This document shows positions 1 through 10,032 of a DNA stretch of 64,000 nt, in pieces. Numbering within the stretch: position 1 is the first letter of the stretch; the number at the start of each line of letters is the position of its first letter. The notes beneath the pieces were generated by a model that searched no databases, was not told the DNA's origin, and saw only the letters and a program-made list of their open reading frames with translations. Position numbers and translations under genes: made by a program. The stretch is from Idiomarina abyssalis (GTDB lineage: Bacteria > Pseudomonadota > Gammaproteobacteria > Enterobacterales > Alteromonadaceae), in assembly GCF_900116625.1 (NCBI RefSeq), contig NZ_FPBE01000001.1, positions 992,001 through 1,056,000 on the forward strand, read 5' to 3'.

Positions 1-274
1 CTTCCAGTAACTTGTCGATTAACTCTTTATAGCGCTCAAAACGTTGAGTCTGGTAATAAGGTCCGCGATCCCAGCTTAAGCCCAGCCATTCCATACCTTC
101 TAAAATGGCATCGATAGCAGGTTGCGTTGAACGTTCACGGTCGGTATCTTCAATACGCAGCACGAACTCGCCGCCCTGTGCCTTTGCAACTAACCATGAA
201 TACAATGCCGTACGGGCACCACCAACGTGCAAATACCCAGTCGGGCTGGGGGCAAAACGCGTTACCACACTCAT
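1..274 (-). CDS. gltX: glutamyl-tRNA synthetase, N-terminal part (cut by window edge)
   Basis: This is the 5' end of a class I aminoacyl-tRNA synthetase that charges tRNA-Glu with glutamate. The leftward ATG at 272-274 opens with [19 protein letters not shown], which carries the family's FAPSPTG stretch and the HIGH-type ATP-binding motif, here HVGG. It continues through [11 protein letters not shown] and the [13 protein letters not shown] block that recognises glutamate and ATP. Only about 91 residues are present; the KMSKS loop and anticodon-binding domain lie outside the window. Identity is secure. A discriminating versus non-discriminating enzyme cannot be told from this fragment. Confidence 0.95.
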   Translation of the reverse strand, partial: MSVVTRFAPSPTGYLHVGGARTALYSWLVAKAQGGEFVLRIEDTDRERSTQPAIDAILEGMEWLGLSWDRGPYYQTQRFERYKELIDKLLE

Positions 275-400
275 GTTTATTCCTTTCTTTGAAACCGGTC
301 AATTTAATGAGCGTAAGTTTATCAAGACTGAGCGCTTGACGCATCTGCTATTCGAAGTGATTAAAATGTCAGCAAACGAACCAAAGTTAGCAATTTTTAT

Positions 401-428
401 TTGACAGTTTATATCTGCGCCCTATAAT
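401..428 (+). promoter_or_regulatory. Sigma-70 promoter of the tRNA-Val genes
   Basis: A perfect TTGACA (401-406) and a perfect TATAAT (423-428) are separated by 16 bp. They sit about 40 bp upstream of the first tRNA-Val. The GC-rich stretch just after the -10 is the type seen at stringently controlled stable RNA promoters; that regulatory reading is inference. Confidence 0.85.
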
Positions 429-466
429 GCCACCTCGCAACGACGCAGAAGTGTCACAGTGAGAAT

Positions 467-542
467 GGTTGCTTAGCTCAGTTGGGAGAGCATCGCCCTT
501 ACAAGGCGAGGGTCACTGGTTCAAGCCCAGTAGCAACCACCA
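467..542 (+). tRNA. tRNA-Val (anticodon TAC), copy 1
   Basis: A complete 76-nt cloverleaf with a GGTTGCT acceptor arm, a D-loop with AGCTCAGTTGGGAGAG, anticodon loop CTTACAA (anticodon TAC, valine) and an encoded CCA end at 540-542. It differs from copy 2 by one base in the T-loop (TTCAAGC here, TTCGAGC there). Both copies share the promoter at 401-428. Confidence 0.97.
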
Positions 543-578
543 CTTCTCTTCTTCCCCTTAGTTGCAGACCTTCAGGAT

Positions 579-654
579 GGTTGCTTAGCTCAGTTGGGAG
601 AGCATCGCCCTTACAAGGCGAGGGTCACTGGTTCGAGCCCAGTAGCAACCACCA
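579..654 (+). tRNA. tRNA-Val (anticodon TAC), copy 2
   Basis: Second 76-nt tRNA-Val, 36 nt after copy 1 and identical except for the G in the T-loop TTCGAGC. CCA is encoded at 652-654 and is followed at once by six T residues (655-660), which may help end transcription. Tandem near-identical copies imply duplication and a shared primary transcript. Confidence 0.97.
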
Positions 655-673
655 TTTTTTATCCCTCAGCTCT

Positions 674-1552
674 CTATTTTTCCAGTATTAATTTTTCAGA
701 TAAATAATCCAGTAGCACCCGTACTTTAGGAATCACCTGACGATTTTCCGGATACAACGCCCATATACCATCATCCGGTTGTCGAAAATCCGCTAACACT
801 TCCTCTAACTGTCCATTTTCCAACGACTCAGTCACATAATAATCCGGCAGCATTGCCAACCCCAAGCCTTTTATTGCGGCATCACGAAGTGCCAGACCAT
901 TGTTGCAATGCAGGTACGACTCCGGTCGCACAGTTTCCAGCTTGCCATCAACCTGAAAACGCCATTGCTTAACCGTTCCGGTAAAACAGCGATGCTCATC
1001 CAAGTCATCAATGTTTTGCGGACATCCAAATTGACTAAAATAAGCCGGTGAGCCTACTACAAAATGCCGGCGTGACCCTAGTTTCCGGGCGCGTAACCTC
1101 GGGTTCCCCAGTTGCCCTAAACGTATAGCCACATCATAACTGCCTTCAATTAAGTCGACCTGCTCGTTTGTCAGCTGTAAATCCAGACGACAATCCGCAT
1201 AAACCTGCAAAAAATCATTCAACAGAGGTGCAATAAACCGCTCGCCATAGTAGACCGGTGCCGTAATGCGAATTAAACCCTGTGGCTGTTGTGTGCGCTG
1301 CTGAATGGCCTGATCGGCATCTCTCAGGCTGGCAACGAGGTGCTGGCAATGGGGCAAGTAGAGCTTTCCCTCTTCTGTTAAGCTGACACTTCGGGTTGAG
1401 CGATACAGCAGTTGCATCTGTAGCCTTTGCTCCAGCGCTGCAATATTTCGGCTTACCTGTGCCACCGACAGTCCCAATTGGTGAGCCGCTGCGGTAAAAC
1501 TATGCAATTCAGCCACTGCCGCAAATTCGCTAATTCCCTGCCAAGGCTTCAT
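674..1552 (-). CDS. LysR-family transcriptional regulator, divergent from frmA
   Basis: A 292-residue LysR-type regulator. The N-terminal winged helix-turn-helix covers about residues 5-65, with the typical FTAAAHQLGLSVAQVSRNIAALEQRL recognition region split here as FTAAAHQLGLSVAQVS then RNIAALEQRL. The rest is a periplasmic-binding-protein-like effector domain. It starts at an ATG (1550-1552) and is divergent from the formaldehyde dehydrogenase gene, with 125 bp between them. LysR genes are usually divergent from what they control, so frmA-frmB is the likely target (inference). The inducer is not evident from sequence; formaldehyde or S-hydroxymethylglutathione would be logical. Confidence 0.88.
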   Translation of the reverse strand: MKPWQGISEFAAVAELHSFTAAAHQLGLSVAQVSRNIAALEQRLQMQLLYRSTRSVSLTEEGKLYLPHCQHLVASLRDADQAIQQRTQQPQGLIRITAPVYYGERFIAPLLNDFLQVYADCRLDLQLTNEQVDLIEGSYDVAIRLGQLGNPRLRARKLGSRRHFVVGSPAYFSQFGCPQNIDDLDEHRCFTGTVKQWRFQVDGKLETVRPESYLHCNNGLALRDAAIKGLGLAMLPDYYVTESLENGQLEEVLADFRQPDDGIWALYPENRQVIPKVRVLLDYLSEKLILEK

Positions 1553-1653
1553 ACTGCCCCATTATTTCATTAATGAAAAAGTAATTTGTAAAAACAGTAG
1601 ATTACCTGCTTATGAGAAAAAGTTAAACTTAGGCTACGCTTATACGTAATTAA

Positions 1654-2796
<1,143 letters not shown>

Positions 2797-2807
2797 TGGA
2801 GCCAGTG

Positions 2808-3644
2808 ATGAAACAAATTAGCGAAACTCGCTGTTTTGGCGGTCGTCAGCTGCGTTTTGAACATGACTCTGAAGTACTGAACTGCACTATGCAGTTCAGT
2901 GTCTTTTTGCCATTACGCGCAGAGAAAACAGAGGTTCCGGCGGTTTATTTTCTATCGGGCTTAACCTGCACTGATGAAAATTTTTCCACCAAAGCCGGCG
3001 CACAGCGGGTAGCCACAGAGCTGGGTATTGCCTTAATTATTCCCGATACCAGCCCGCGTGGAGACGATGTAGCTGACGATTCAGACGGCGCTTACGACTT
3101 AGGTTTAGGTGCAGGCTTTTACGTCAACGCGACTGAAGAGCCGTGGAAGTCGAATTATCAAATGTACGACTACATTGTGAAAGAGCTGCCAGAGTTGGTC
3201 GAAGCGGAACTGCCAGTTAATGACAAGCGCGCTATTGCCGGTCATTCCATGGGCGGACACGGAGCTTTAGTTATTGGCTTACGTAACAGTGACCGCTACA
3301 CCAGTATTTCGGCATTCTCGCCGATTACCAACCCAACACAATGCCCCTGGGGCGAAAAAGCCTTTAGCGCGTATTTGGGCGATGATCGCGAACAATGGAA
3401 GCAATACGACGCTGTTGAGATCATCAAATCTAAAGGTCAGACACTCCCAATTCGAGTTGATCAGGGCTTAGCTGACGGATTTTTAGACGAACAGTTAAAA
3501 CCTGAGAACTTAAAAGACGCCATTAGCGAAGTTAACGGCGGCGGTACGGTTCATTTACACGATGGTTACAACCACAGCTATTACTTCATCTCGTCATTTA
3601 TCGAAGCTCAGCTTCGCTTCCATGCGAAGTACCTCACCGCTTAA
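2808..3644 (+). CDS. frmB: S-formylglutathione hydrolase
   Basis: Esterase D family enzyme that hydrolyses S-formylglutathione to formate and glutathione, completing the frmA pathway. The nucleophile elbow GHSMGGHGAL places the catalytic serine near residue 147, and the C-terminal DGYNHSYYFI holds the histidine. I chose the ATG at 2808 rather than the in-frame ATG at 2796. The later one has a GGAG ribosome site at the right distance and yields MKQISETRCFGG, which matches the usual family N-terminus. Length is then 278 residues, normal for the family. It is directly downstream of frmA. Confidence 0.94.
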   Translation: MKQISETRCFGGRQLRFEHDSEVLNCTMQFSVFLPLRAEKTEVPAVYFLSGLTCTDENFSTKAGAQRVATELGIALIIPDTSPRGDDVADDSDGAYDLGLGAGFYVNATEEPWKSNYQMYDYIVKELPELVEAELPVNDKRAIAGHSMGGHGALVIGLRNSDRYTSISAFSPITNPTQCPWGEKAFSAYLGDDREQWKQYDAVEIIKSKGQTLPIRVDQGLADGFLDEQLKPENLKDAISEVNGGGTVHLHDGYNHSYYFISSFIEAQLRFHAKYLTA

Positions 3645-3754
3645 CAAAACTCCAGAAACCCAGTAGGTATTACTTACTGGGTAAATACCCCTATTCGTTA
3701 AACGGTTATACTTCTGATCTCGCTCAATACTTCTCGCTTAAAAAGGAAGCAGTA

Positions 3755-5035
3755 ATGAAGGTAAACTCAGCGGTAGAAGCCCTGTCAATTCTCAATGATG
3801 GCGATGTCATCTGGTGCCAGTCGATGGCTGCCACCCCTTATAAACTTCTTGAAGGTCTGAAAGAGGTAGCTACACAGCGTAAAGACCTGACGTTGTTACA
3901 GTTGCATACAGAGTACAGCGAGATACTCTGTGACCCTGAGCTTAAAGGACATCTTCGCCAACGTGCTTTCTTTGTTGGGGCCTCAACTCGGCAGGCGGTG
4001 AACCAAGGGCTAGCCGACTATGTCCCTATTTTTCTCTCTGAAATTCCCAAGCTGTTTCGCTCTGGCGAACAGCCATTGGATGCCGCAATCATTCAGGTGT
4101 CACCACCGGATAAACACGGTAATTGCAGTTTAGGTATTTCAGTTGAAGCAACCCGGGCCGCACTGCAAGTTGCAAAAAAAGTGGTTGCCTGGATAAACCC
4201 CAACATGCCACGGACGCACGGCGATGCGTTAGTCTCGTTAAAGCGGTTTGACCGTTTTTACGAAGAAGCGGCTCCTATTCCACTGCACAACCAGCCACCA
4301 CAAAACCCAGTGACACAAAAAATTGGCGAGCGCGTTGCCGGCCTTATTAATGACGGGGACTGTTTGCAAATGGGTATTGGCGCAATACCAGACGCGACTT
4401 TAGCCTGTCTTCATCATCACAAAGACTTAGGCATTCACACCGAAATGTTCTCTGACGGCGTATTACCGCTGGTTGAGCGTGGCGTCATAAACAACAGCCG
4501 CAAGCGTAAGCACCGTGGCCGCATTGTCACCACTTTTGCGATGGGTTCTCAGGCACTTTATGACTTTGTTGATGACAACCAGGAAGTTTTTTTCCTTGAT
4601 GTTGAGTACACCAATGACACCTCGGTTATTCGCCAAAATAAGCAAGTTATGTCCATAAACAGCGCCCTTCAGGTCGACCTGAGCGGTCAGGTTTGCGCAG
4701 ACTCTATTGGCACTAAAATATACTCGGGCGTCGGCGGCCAAATGGACTTTGTTCGCGGCGCCAGCTTGTCGGAAGGCGGGCGTTCGGTTATAGCTCTGCC
4801 TTCTACAGCCTGTGGCGGAACAGTGTCGCGCATTAGTTCACTGCTTGCTCCGGGTGCCGGCGTGGTTACCACACGCGCCCATGTGCATTATATTGTCACT
4901 GAACATGGTGTCGCTAACTTACGCGCCAAGAGTATGAGTGAACGCGCGCGCGAACTGATTCATATTGCCGACCCTAAGTTCCGGGATGAGCTGGCACAAG
5001 CAGCTTATAACGATTGGGGACTGAACATAACCTGA
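3755..5035 (+). CDS. Acetyl-CoA hydrolase/transferase family protein (4-hydroxybutyrate CoA-transferase-like)
   Basis: A 426-residue CoA-transferase. The N-terminal half starts with AVEALSILNDGDVIWCQSM. The second half has the glycine-rich MGIGAIPDATLACL, then EYTNDTSVIRQNKQVMSINS and DLSGQVCADSIG, and ends with the family's EHGVANLRAKSMSERAREL. These are typical of the acetyl-CoA hydrolase / 4-hydroxybutyrate CoA-transferase family, which moves CoA between acetyl-CoA and short acids. The exact acid cannot be read from sequence. An AAGGAAG ribosome site precedes the ATG. The gene stands alone between frmB and the convergent bet block. Such genes suit an organism living on amino-acid-derived organic acids (inference). 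Confidence 0.85.
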   Translation: MKVNSAVEALSILNDGDVIWCQSMAATPYKLLEGLKEVATQRKDLTLLQLHTEYSEILCDPELKGHLRQRAFFVGASTRQAVNQGLADYVPIFLSEIPKLFRSGEQPLDAAIIQVSPPDKHGNCSLGISVEATRAALQVAKKVVAWINPNMPRTHGDALVSLKRFDRFYEEAAPIPLHNQPPQNPVTQKIGERVAGLINDGDCLQMGIGAIPDATLACLHHHKDLGIHTEMFSDGVLPLVERGVINNSRKRKHRGRIVTTFAMGSQALYDFVDDNQEVFFLDVEYTNDTSVIRQNKQVMSINSALQVDLSGQVCADSIGTKIYSGVGGQMDFVRGASLSEGGRSVIALPSTACGGTVSRISSLLAPGAGVVTTRAHVHYIVTEHGVANLRAKSMSERARELIHIADPKFRDELAQAAYNDWGLNIT

Positions 5036-5052
5036 TGCAATGGCATCAGGTT
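5029..5052. terminator. Convergent hairpin between the CoA-transferase and BCCT genes
   Basis: Perfect 10-bp inverted repeat AACCTGATGC / GCATCAGGTT with a 4-nt AATG loop. It contains the stop codon of the rightward gene and the start of the stop codon of the leftward gene. The rightward side runs into a T-rich stretch (TTACTTCTTCTT). Probably serves both converging transcripts. Confidence 0.75.
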
Positions 5053-6250
5053 ACTTCTTCTTCGTAGGCAACGGTACCAATGCCTCAGTTTTAGGCAGCG
5101 GCTGCTGTTGCTTACCAAGCGCTATGTAAACAAAGCAACACAAACCAATACCAATAACCAACGCACCAACCCACTGAATTTTTATAAACTGAACACTAAA
5201 TAATACAGTCAATGACATCATCAAAAAGGCGTGTAAGGCCATATACTTTTGTTTGCCAAAACGCGCCACCGTCAAGTTTAGATTGTCGGAGTAAAGCCGG
5301 ATTAAAGAGTCCAGCGAGTTGATCACGAAAACAATTCCAACAAACACCATCGCCAGATTAATGAATCCGGAAGTATCCAGTCCTTTTAAGTGGAATAAGT
5401 ATAAAACACTAAACCAGAGACCAATGGACAATGACGGCCATATCAGCATGGCTAAGAACAGCCAGATGGTGCGCATGTTACCAACAAAGCGCGCAGTGAA
5501 CTGACCAATCATAATGCTCCAGGCAAACCACCAGAACAGGTAAAACGCATGGTAATCATTAATCGGCAGAACAAACCGGTGTAGATGTTCAAAGTAGTCG
5601 GTCAATAAGGGTAAGGTACTAAAATAATCAGGCGCAGAAACATTGTCAGACAGTAAGGCGATACTGCCGAGCCCAAGAATTAACGCAAAGAACAGCCCAC
5701 CAGATGACAAGCTAAGAATCTTAACAAACTTAAGCTCGGTACTTGAGTACACCGCAAATAAAATGGTGCCGCCGACAATCAGCGCATAGTACCAGGGGAA
5801 GCCTTCGCTGACCGCAATACTGGGTAGATACCAGCTTAAGTTGGCAAATAACAAATGCGCGGTAAAAGCACAGGTGCCAATTATCACGATGTTATTAATC
5901 CACTTAACCCAGGTAATCTCAAAGAATTTTACTTTGGGTTCAATTGCACAGAAATAAAAACAAGTGACAAAGTAAATGGCCCAGACCAGAAAACCCCAGA
6001 AGCCAAACTCAATAGCCAAAGGGTTGGCAAAAGCGTACTCGCTGTTTTCTTTTATATCGGCGTAAACCGGGAACTCTGTCAGCGGAAACATGATGAGCCC
6101 CACATCCAGACCCGAGGTAAACAAAATGGCAATGAATGTCAGAGTAGACACTGGGTAGCGACCGTTAAGTTTCAGCCGCCCCCAGCGCATAACAATAAAG
6201 ACCACCATGGCCATGAAAAACAGCATGCCAATACTGACAAGAGTTAACAT
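5051..6250 (-). CDS. Short, divergent BCCT-family transporter at the end of the bet block
   Basis: A 399-residue, highly hydrophobic protein with about 10 membrane segments. The stretch [20 protein letters not shown] followed by [11 protein letters not shown] aligns by eye with the BCCT signature (FYWAWW...PFVG.F.ARIS.GRT), and [18 protein letters not shown] matches the second signature region. It lacks about 100 residues compared with ordinary BCCT carriers, mainly the first helix and C-terminal tail. The conserved glycine-rich GMGIG is replaced by GLDVG. The ATG overlaps the betA stop by 7 bp, so it is the last gene of the bet operon. Choline or betaine import is the expected role, by context. 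The C-terminus ends in PLPTKKK. Confidence 0.75.
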   Translation of the reverse strand: MLTLVSIGMLFFMAMVVFIVMRWGRLKLNGRYPVSTLTFIAILFTSGLDVGLIMFPLTEFPVYADIKENSEYAFANPLAIEFGFWGFLVWAIYFVTCFYFCAIEPKVKFFEITWVKWINNIVIIGTCAFTAHLLFANLSWYLPSIAVSEGFPWYYALIVGGTILFAVYSSTELKFVKILSLSSGGLFFALILGLGSIALLSDNVSAPDYFSTLPLLTDYFEHLHRFVLPINDYHAFYLFWWFAWSIMIGQFTARFVGNMRTIWLFLAMLIWPSLSIGLWFSVLYLFHLKGLDTSGFINLAMVFVGIVFVINSLDSLIRLYSDNLNLTVARFGKQKYMALHAFLMMSLTVLFSVQFIKIQWVGALVIGIGLCCFVYIALGKQQQPLPKTEALVPLPTKKK

Positions 6251-7938
6251 GACGTGCTCCGCTTGGCCTCACCACTGCGCTGACGCTGTTGCCATTGCGG
6301 GTCTTTATAAACATCAACTTCAGCTCTCGGCAAGTTCTGATGCTTGATGATATCAGCCGCTCGCTCCGCGACCATGATGGTTGGCGCGTTCAGGTTGCCG
6401 TTTGGAATCGTTGGGAAAACCGACGAGTCAATAACTCTAAGTCCTTGCAAGCCCCGCACACGCATTTGTGAGTCAATCACTGCCATGTCATCATCTTCGG
6501 CACCCATACGACAACTGCCGCAGGGGTGATAAGCACTTTCTACGGCATCACGCACGAAAGCATCTATCTGCTCATCGGTCACAATGTCTTTTCCGGGCTG
6601 TATTTCCTGGCCGCGGTATTCATCCATTGCCGGTTGAGCAATAATCTCGCGGGATAATCTTACGCAGGCTCGGAATGCTTCAATGTCGTCCTGGTGCTGC
6701 AAATAATTGAATTGAATCTGAGGCGAGGTAAAAGGGTCCGAGCTTTTCACTTTAACCCAACCACGGCTTTTAGGTTTATTGTGCCCAATGTGCAACTGAA
6801 AACCATGCCCTTCAAAAGCAGATTTACCATCGTAGCGAATGGCTGCCGGCAGAAAATGATATTGCAGATCCGGCCACTCAACACCTTCTTTCGAGCGAAT
6901 AAAACCGCAGGACTCAAAATGATTCGTTGCGCCCAAGCCGGTTTTGAATAAAATCCAGCGTACACCAATAGCCAACTTGCTCAGAGGTCCTAGCTTACTG
7001 TTCAGCGTCAGCGGCTTTTTGCATTGATACTGAAAATAAAACTCCAGATGGTCCTGCAAGTTTTCCCCGACACCAGGCAGCTCATGCTGAGTTTCAATGC
7101 CTGCTGCAGATAAAGTCTCGTTGTTACCAATACCCGATAGCTGCAGAATATGCGGAGAACCAATGGAACCTGCACTTAAAAGCACTTCTTTATTCACAAA
7201 AAAGCGAGCAGTGTTGTTCTTCTCATAAAGCTCGACGCCAATAGCCCGCTTGTCTTCCAGCAGCACTTTACTGACCTGAACCCCGGTTTTTATTGCCAGG
7301 TTAGGTCTGCTCATAGCTGGCCTTAAATACGCATTAGCAGCGGACCAGCGCACACCATTTTTCACGGTCATATGCATGGCACCAAAACCTTCTTGCTGAA
7401 AACCGTTATAATCATTGGTTTCCATATAGCCGGCATTTACTCCGGCTTTAATAAAGGCTTTGTACAACGGGTTTTGCATGTTGTTTCCGTTATTCACCGC
7501 CAAAGGGCCACCTTTCGAACGGTATTCATCGGCACCAAAAGCCCAGTCTTCTGCCTTTTTAAAATACGGCAGGCAATTCTGGTAGTCCCAGCCTTCAGCA
7601 CCATGCTCTTGCCACTCATCAAAGTCCCGCGCATGACCGCGAACATAAACCATGCCGTTAATCGACGAGGAACCACCAAGAACCTTGCCCCGGGGGCAAT
7701 GCATTTCGCGATTATTCAGGTAAGGCTCAGGTTCCGAATGGAACTGCCAGGCGTACTTTTTCGTATTCATCGGAATCGACAGCGCGGTTGGCATCTGAAT
7801 AAAAATGCTTTTGTCTGAGCCGCCAGTCTCTAATAACAATACCGAGACATCCGGATCTTCTGTTAACCGATTGGCCAGCACACAGCCGGCCGAACCCGCC
7901 CCCACAATGATGTAATCGAATTTCTCATTCACTGTCAT
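6244..7938 (-). CDS. betA: Choline dehydrogenase (GMC oxidoreductase)
   Basis: A 564-residue flavoprotein that oxidises choline to betaine aldehyde and passes electrons to the respiratory chain. The FAD-binding [16 protein letters not shown] is at about residues 13-28. The GMC signatures are [20 protein letters not shown] and the later [19 protein letters not shown]. The catalytic histidine region is [13 protein letters not shown], and the C-terminal part has [19 protein letters not shown]. Length matches E. coli BetA (about 556). Its ATG overlaps the stop of betB by one base, so the two are translationally coupled. It acts at the cytoplasmic membrane and gives glycine betaine together with BetB. 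Confidence 0.95.
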   Translation of the reverse strand: MTVNEKFDYIIVGAGSAGCVLANRLTEDPDVSVLLLETGGSDKSIFIQMPTALSIPMNTKKYAWQFHSEPEPYLNNREMHCPRGKVLGGSSSINGMVYVRGHARDFDEWQEHGAEGWDYQNCLPYFKKAEDWAFGADEYRSKGGPLAVNNGNNMQNPLYKAFIKAGVNAGYMETNDYNGFQQEGFGAMHMTVKNGVRWSAANAYLRPAMSRPNLAIKTGVQVSKVLLEDKRAIGVELYEKNNTARFFVNKEVLLSAGSIGSPHILQLSGIGNNETLSAAGIETQHELPGVGENLQDHLEFYFQYQCKKPLTLNSKLGPLSKLAIGVRWILFKTGLGATNHFESCGFIRSKEGVEWPDLQYHFLPAAIRYDGKSAFEGHGFQLHIGHNKPKSRGWVKVKSSDPFTSPQIQFNYLQHQDDIEAFRACVRLSREIIAQPAMDEYRGQEIQPGKDIVTDEQIDAFVRDAVESAYHPCGSCRMGAEDDDMAVIDSQMRVRGLQGLRVIDSSVFPTIPNGNLNAPTIMVAERAADIIKHQNLPRAEVDVYKDPQWQQRQRSGEAKRSTSC

Positions 7939-9401
7939 TAGAATGGACCTTCCAGCTTATCCATTCCGACATAAATTGATTTTGTCTGAGTATAAGACTT
8001 AAGTGCTTCCACACCGTTTTCACGACCAATACCCGATTGCTTGTAACCACCTACCGGCATCTCTACCGGCGAATTAGCATAGGCATTAATCCAGCAAATA
8101 CCGGCTTCCAGCTGAGCGATGACACGATGAGCTCTGCGCAAGTCCTGACAGAAAATACCAGCTGCCAGTCCGTAATCGGTATTGTTAGCTCGTTGAATGA
8201 CCTCTTCTTCCGTTTCAAAGGTCAGAACGGACATCACCGGACCAAAAATCTCCTCGCGCGTAATGCGCATGTCGTCCGTGCAGTCAGTAAAAATAGTGGG
8301 GCCAATAAAATAGCCATTCTCACAGCCCGCAGGCGTTAATCTTTCGCCACCAAATGCCAGAGTAGCGCCCTGCTCTTTGCCAAGCTCAATATAAGCCATG
8401 ACCTTATGCAGGTGATTTTCAGAAATTAGCGCGCCCAGGTTGGTTTCAGGCTCCATAGGATCGCCGACTACGATATTGTTCTTGGTGCGTTCTAATAAAC
8501 GCTCCATAAAAGTGTCGTAACAGTCTTTGTGCACGAAGACCCGAGTGCCATTGGTACAGACCTCGCCCTGGGTGTAAAAGTTGCCCATCATGGCACCAGT
8601 TACCGCTTCATCAATGTCAGCATCGTCAAAGACAATCAGCGGTGATTTACCGCCCAGTTCCATGGTCACATTCTTCAGGGTACCTGCCGCCGCGGCCATT
8701 ACCTTTTTGCCCGTGCCTACTTCACCTGTCAGCGACACTTTCGCAATTGACGGATGCTGAACCAGATAATTACCGACAACACCATCGCCATGCACCACGT
8801 TAAATACGCCTTCCGGTACGCCTGCTTCGATAAATATTTCTGCCAACATCGCCGCGCCACGAGGTGTCTCTTCGGACGGCTTGAAAATCATACTATTACC
8901 TGCAGCAAGGGCCGCAGCCGCTTTCCAGCAAGCAATTTGCAACGGGTAGTTCCAGGCGCCAATACCAAAACAGACACCTAAAGGCTCGTGCCGTGTGTAA
9001 AAGAAGTCGTTACCGACACTTTGTTGCTCGCCCATCATTGACGGGCATAAATTACCAAAATACTCGATAGCATCCGATCCAGTCTGAACATCAACTTCAA
9101 CAGCTTCCTGCCAGGGCTTACCGGTATCCAGCACTTCAAGCTTTGCCAACTCGTCATTGCGCTCTCGTAGAATCGTCGCTGCACGTTGTAATACTCGGGC
9201 TCGCTCAATTGCAGGGGTTTGTGACCAAACCTCAAACCCTCTTTGAGCACTTTCCACCGCGTCTTCCAACAGCGACTCTCCTGCCGACTCTACGGTGTAA
9301 ATCACTTTCCCGGTACCTGGGTTGATCACGTCAAAGTATTCATGGTTACTGTCGTCGACGTAACGCCCATGAATAAAGTTTTTAAGTAATGTAGAGGACA
9401 A
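7938..9401 (-). CDS. betB: Betaine aldehyde dehydrogenase
   Basis: A 487-residue aldehyde dehydrogenase that oxidises betaine aldehyde to glycine betaine with NAD(P)+. It has [35 protein letters not shown] with the general-base glutamate, and [12 protein letters not shown] with the catalytic cysteine. The C-terminal [16 protein letters not shown] is typical of BetB. The start appears to be TTG (9399-9401): a GGGAG ribosome site lies 6 nt upstream, and no ATG exists before the conserved region. It lies 29 nt downstream of betI in the same direction. Confidence 0.94.
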   Translation of the reverse strand: MSSTLLKNFIHGRYVDDSNHEYFDVINPGTGKVIYTVESAGESLLEDAVESAQRGFEVWSQTPAIERARVLQRAATILRERNDELAKLEVLDTGKPWQEAVEVDVQTGSDAIEYFGNLCPSMMGEQQSVGNDFFYTRHEPLGVCFGIGAWNYPLQIACWKAAAALAAGNSMIFKPSEETPRGAAMLAEIFIEAGVPEGVFNVVHGDGVVGNYLVQHPSIAKVSLTGEVGTGKKVMAAAAGTLKNVTMELGGKSPLIVFDDADIDEAVTGAMMGNFYTQGEVCTNGTRVFVHKDCYDTFMERLLERTKNNIVVGDPMEPETNLGALISENHLHKVMAYIELGKEQGATLAFGGERLTPAGCENGYFIGPTIFTDCTDDMRITREEIFGPVMSVLTFETEEEVIQRANNTDYGLAAGIFCQDLRRAHRVIAQLEAGICWINAYANSPVEMPVGGYKQSGIGRENGVEALKSYTQTKSIYVGMDKLEGPF

Positions 9402-9430
9402 CGATAACTCCCTTATAATTTGGCAATGGT

Positions 9431-10009
9431 TTAACTGACACCGTGCTGTTCCAGCACACCATTAATGTATTTTTTGCAGTATTTTTTTGCCTGACTGAAC
9501 TTCTCTTCATTTGCCCGGCTTAATGCACAGCGCAACCAAAAACCATCAATTAACGCGGCCGTCACTTCCGCTGCCTCACGCGCACTTTCGGGATTCAGTA
9601 GTTGCTTGAAACTGTAACGCAAATTACTCACAAGCCGGCGCTTATTCAGCTCCTGTAAGCGATATAAGTCAGCGTCATGCATTGACTGCCCCCAAAAGCT
9701 TAACCAGGTTTTTGTGCTTGAATCTGCCTGTTGCACATCAGAAAAGTTCAAATCAACAATTTTCATCAAGCGGTCATACGGATTATCCGGTGACTGCTCC
9801 ATTTTGAGCTGAGAAAGCAAATACCGCACAGAGGCCTCAATTAGCGCCTGCTTACCGCCAAAATAATGGCTGATGATACCGGACGACATCCCCGCCCTGC
9901 GCGAAATCAAGTTTATGGTTGCTCCTCGTAAGCCTACGTCAGCAACCACATCGATGGTGGCATCGATTAACTGCTGACGCCGCATTGATTCCATTCCTAC
10001 TTTTGGCAT
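9431..10009 (-). CDS. betI: TetR-family repressor of choline-betaine genes
   Basis: A 192-residue TetR-type regulator. It opens [18 protein letters not shown], nearly the same as E. coli BetI. The helix-turn-helix is [20 protein letters not shown], and the [10 protein letters not shown] and [12 protein letters not shown] stretches are BetI hallmarks. BetI represses choline oxidation genes and is relieved by choline. It is placed inside the leftward block, 23 bp after phoD and just before betB. There is no room for a strong promoter of its own, which suggests co-transcription from upstream. The paired palindromes at 13589-13640 are its likely operators. Confidence 0.92.
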   Translation of the reverse strand: MPKVGMESMRRQQLIDATIDVVADVGLRGATINLISRRAGMSSGIISHYFGGKQALIEASVRYLLSQLKMEQSPDNPYDRLMKIVDLNFSDVQQADSSTKTWLSFWGQSMHDADLYRLQELNKRRLVSNLRYSFKQLLNPESAREAAEVTAALIDGFWLRCALSRANEEKFSQAKKYCKKYINGVLEQHGVS

Positions 10010-10032
10010 AGCTTTCTCACATGGTTTAATTT

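Noticed and set aside
105-404. Plus-strand reading frame of 99 codons over the gltX start
   Set aside because: It runs antisense to a clear GltX N-terminus, has no ribosome site and no recognisable motif.
3659-3681. CCCAGTA/TACTGGG hairpin after frmB as an intrinsic terminator
   Set aside because: The stem is only seven pairs with a 9-nt loop and no T-run follows; not enough to call.
5855-6247. Plus-strand 130-codon frame inside the BCCT gene
   Set aside because: Antisense shadow of a membrane protein gene; charged, low-complexity translation with no start signal.
7372-7818. Plus-strand 148-codon frame inside betA
   Set aside because: Antisense to a well-conserved choline dehydrogenase; no ribosome site and no domain.
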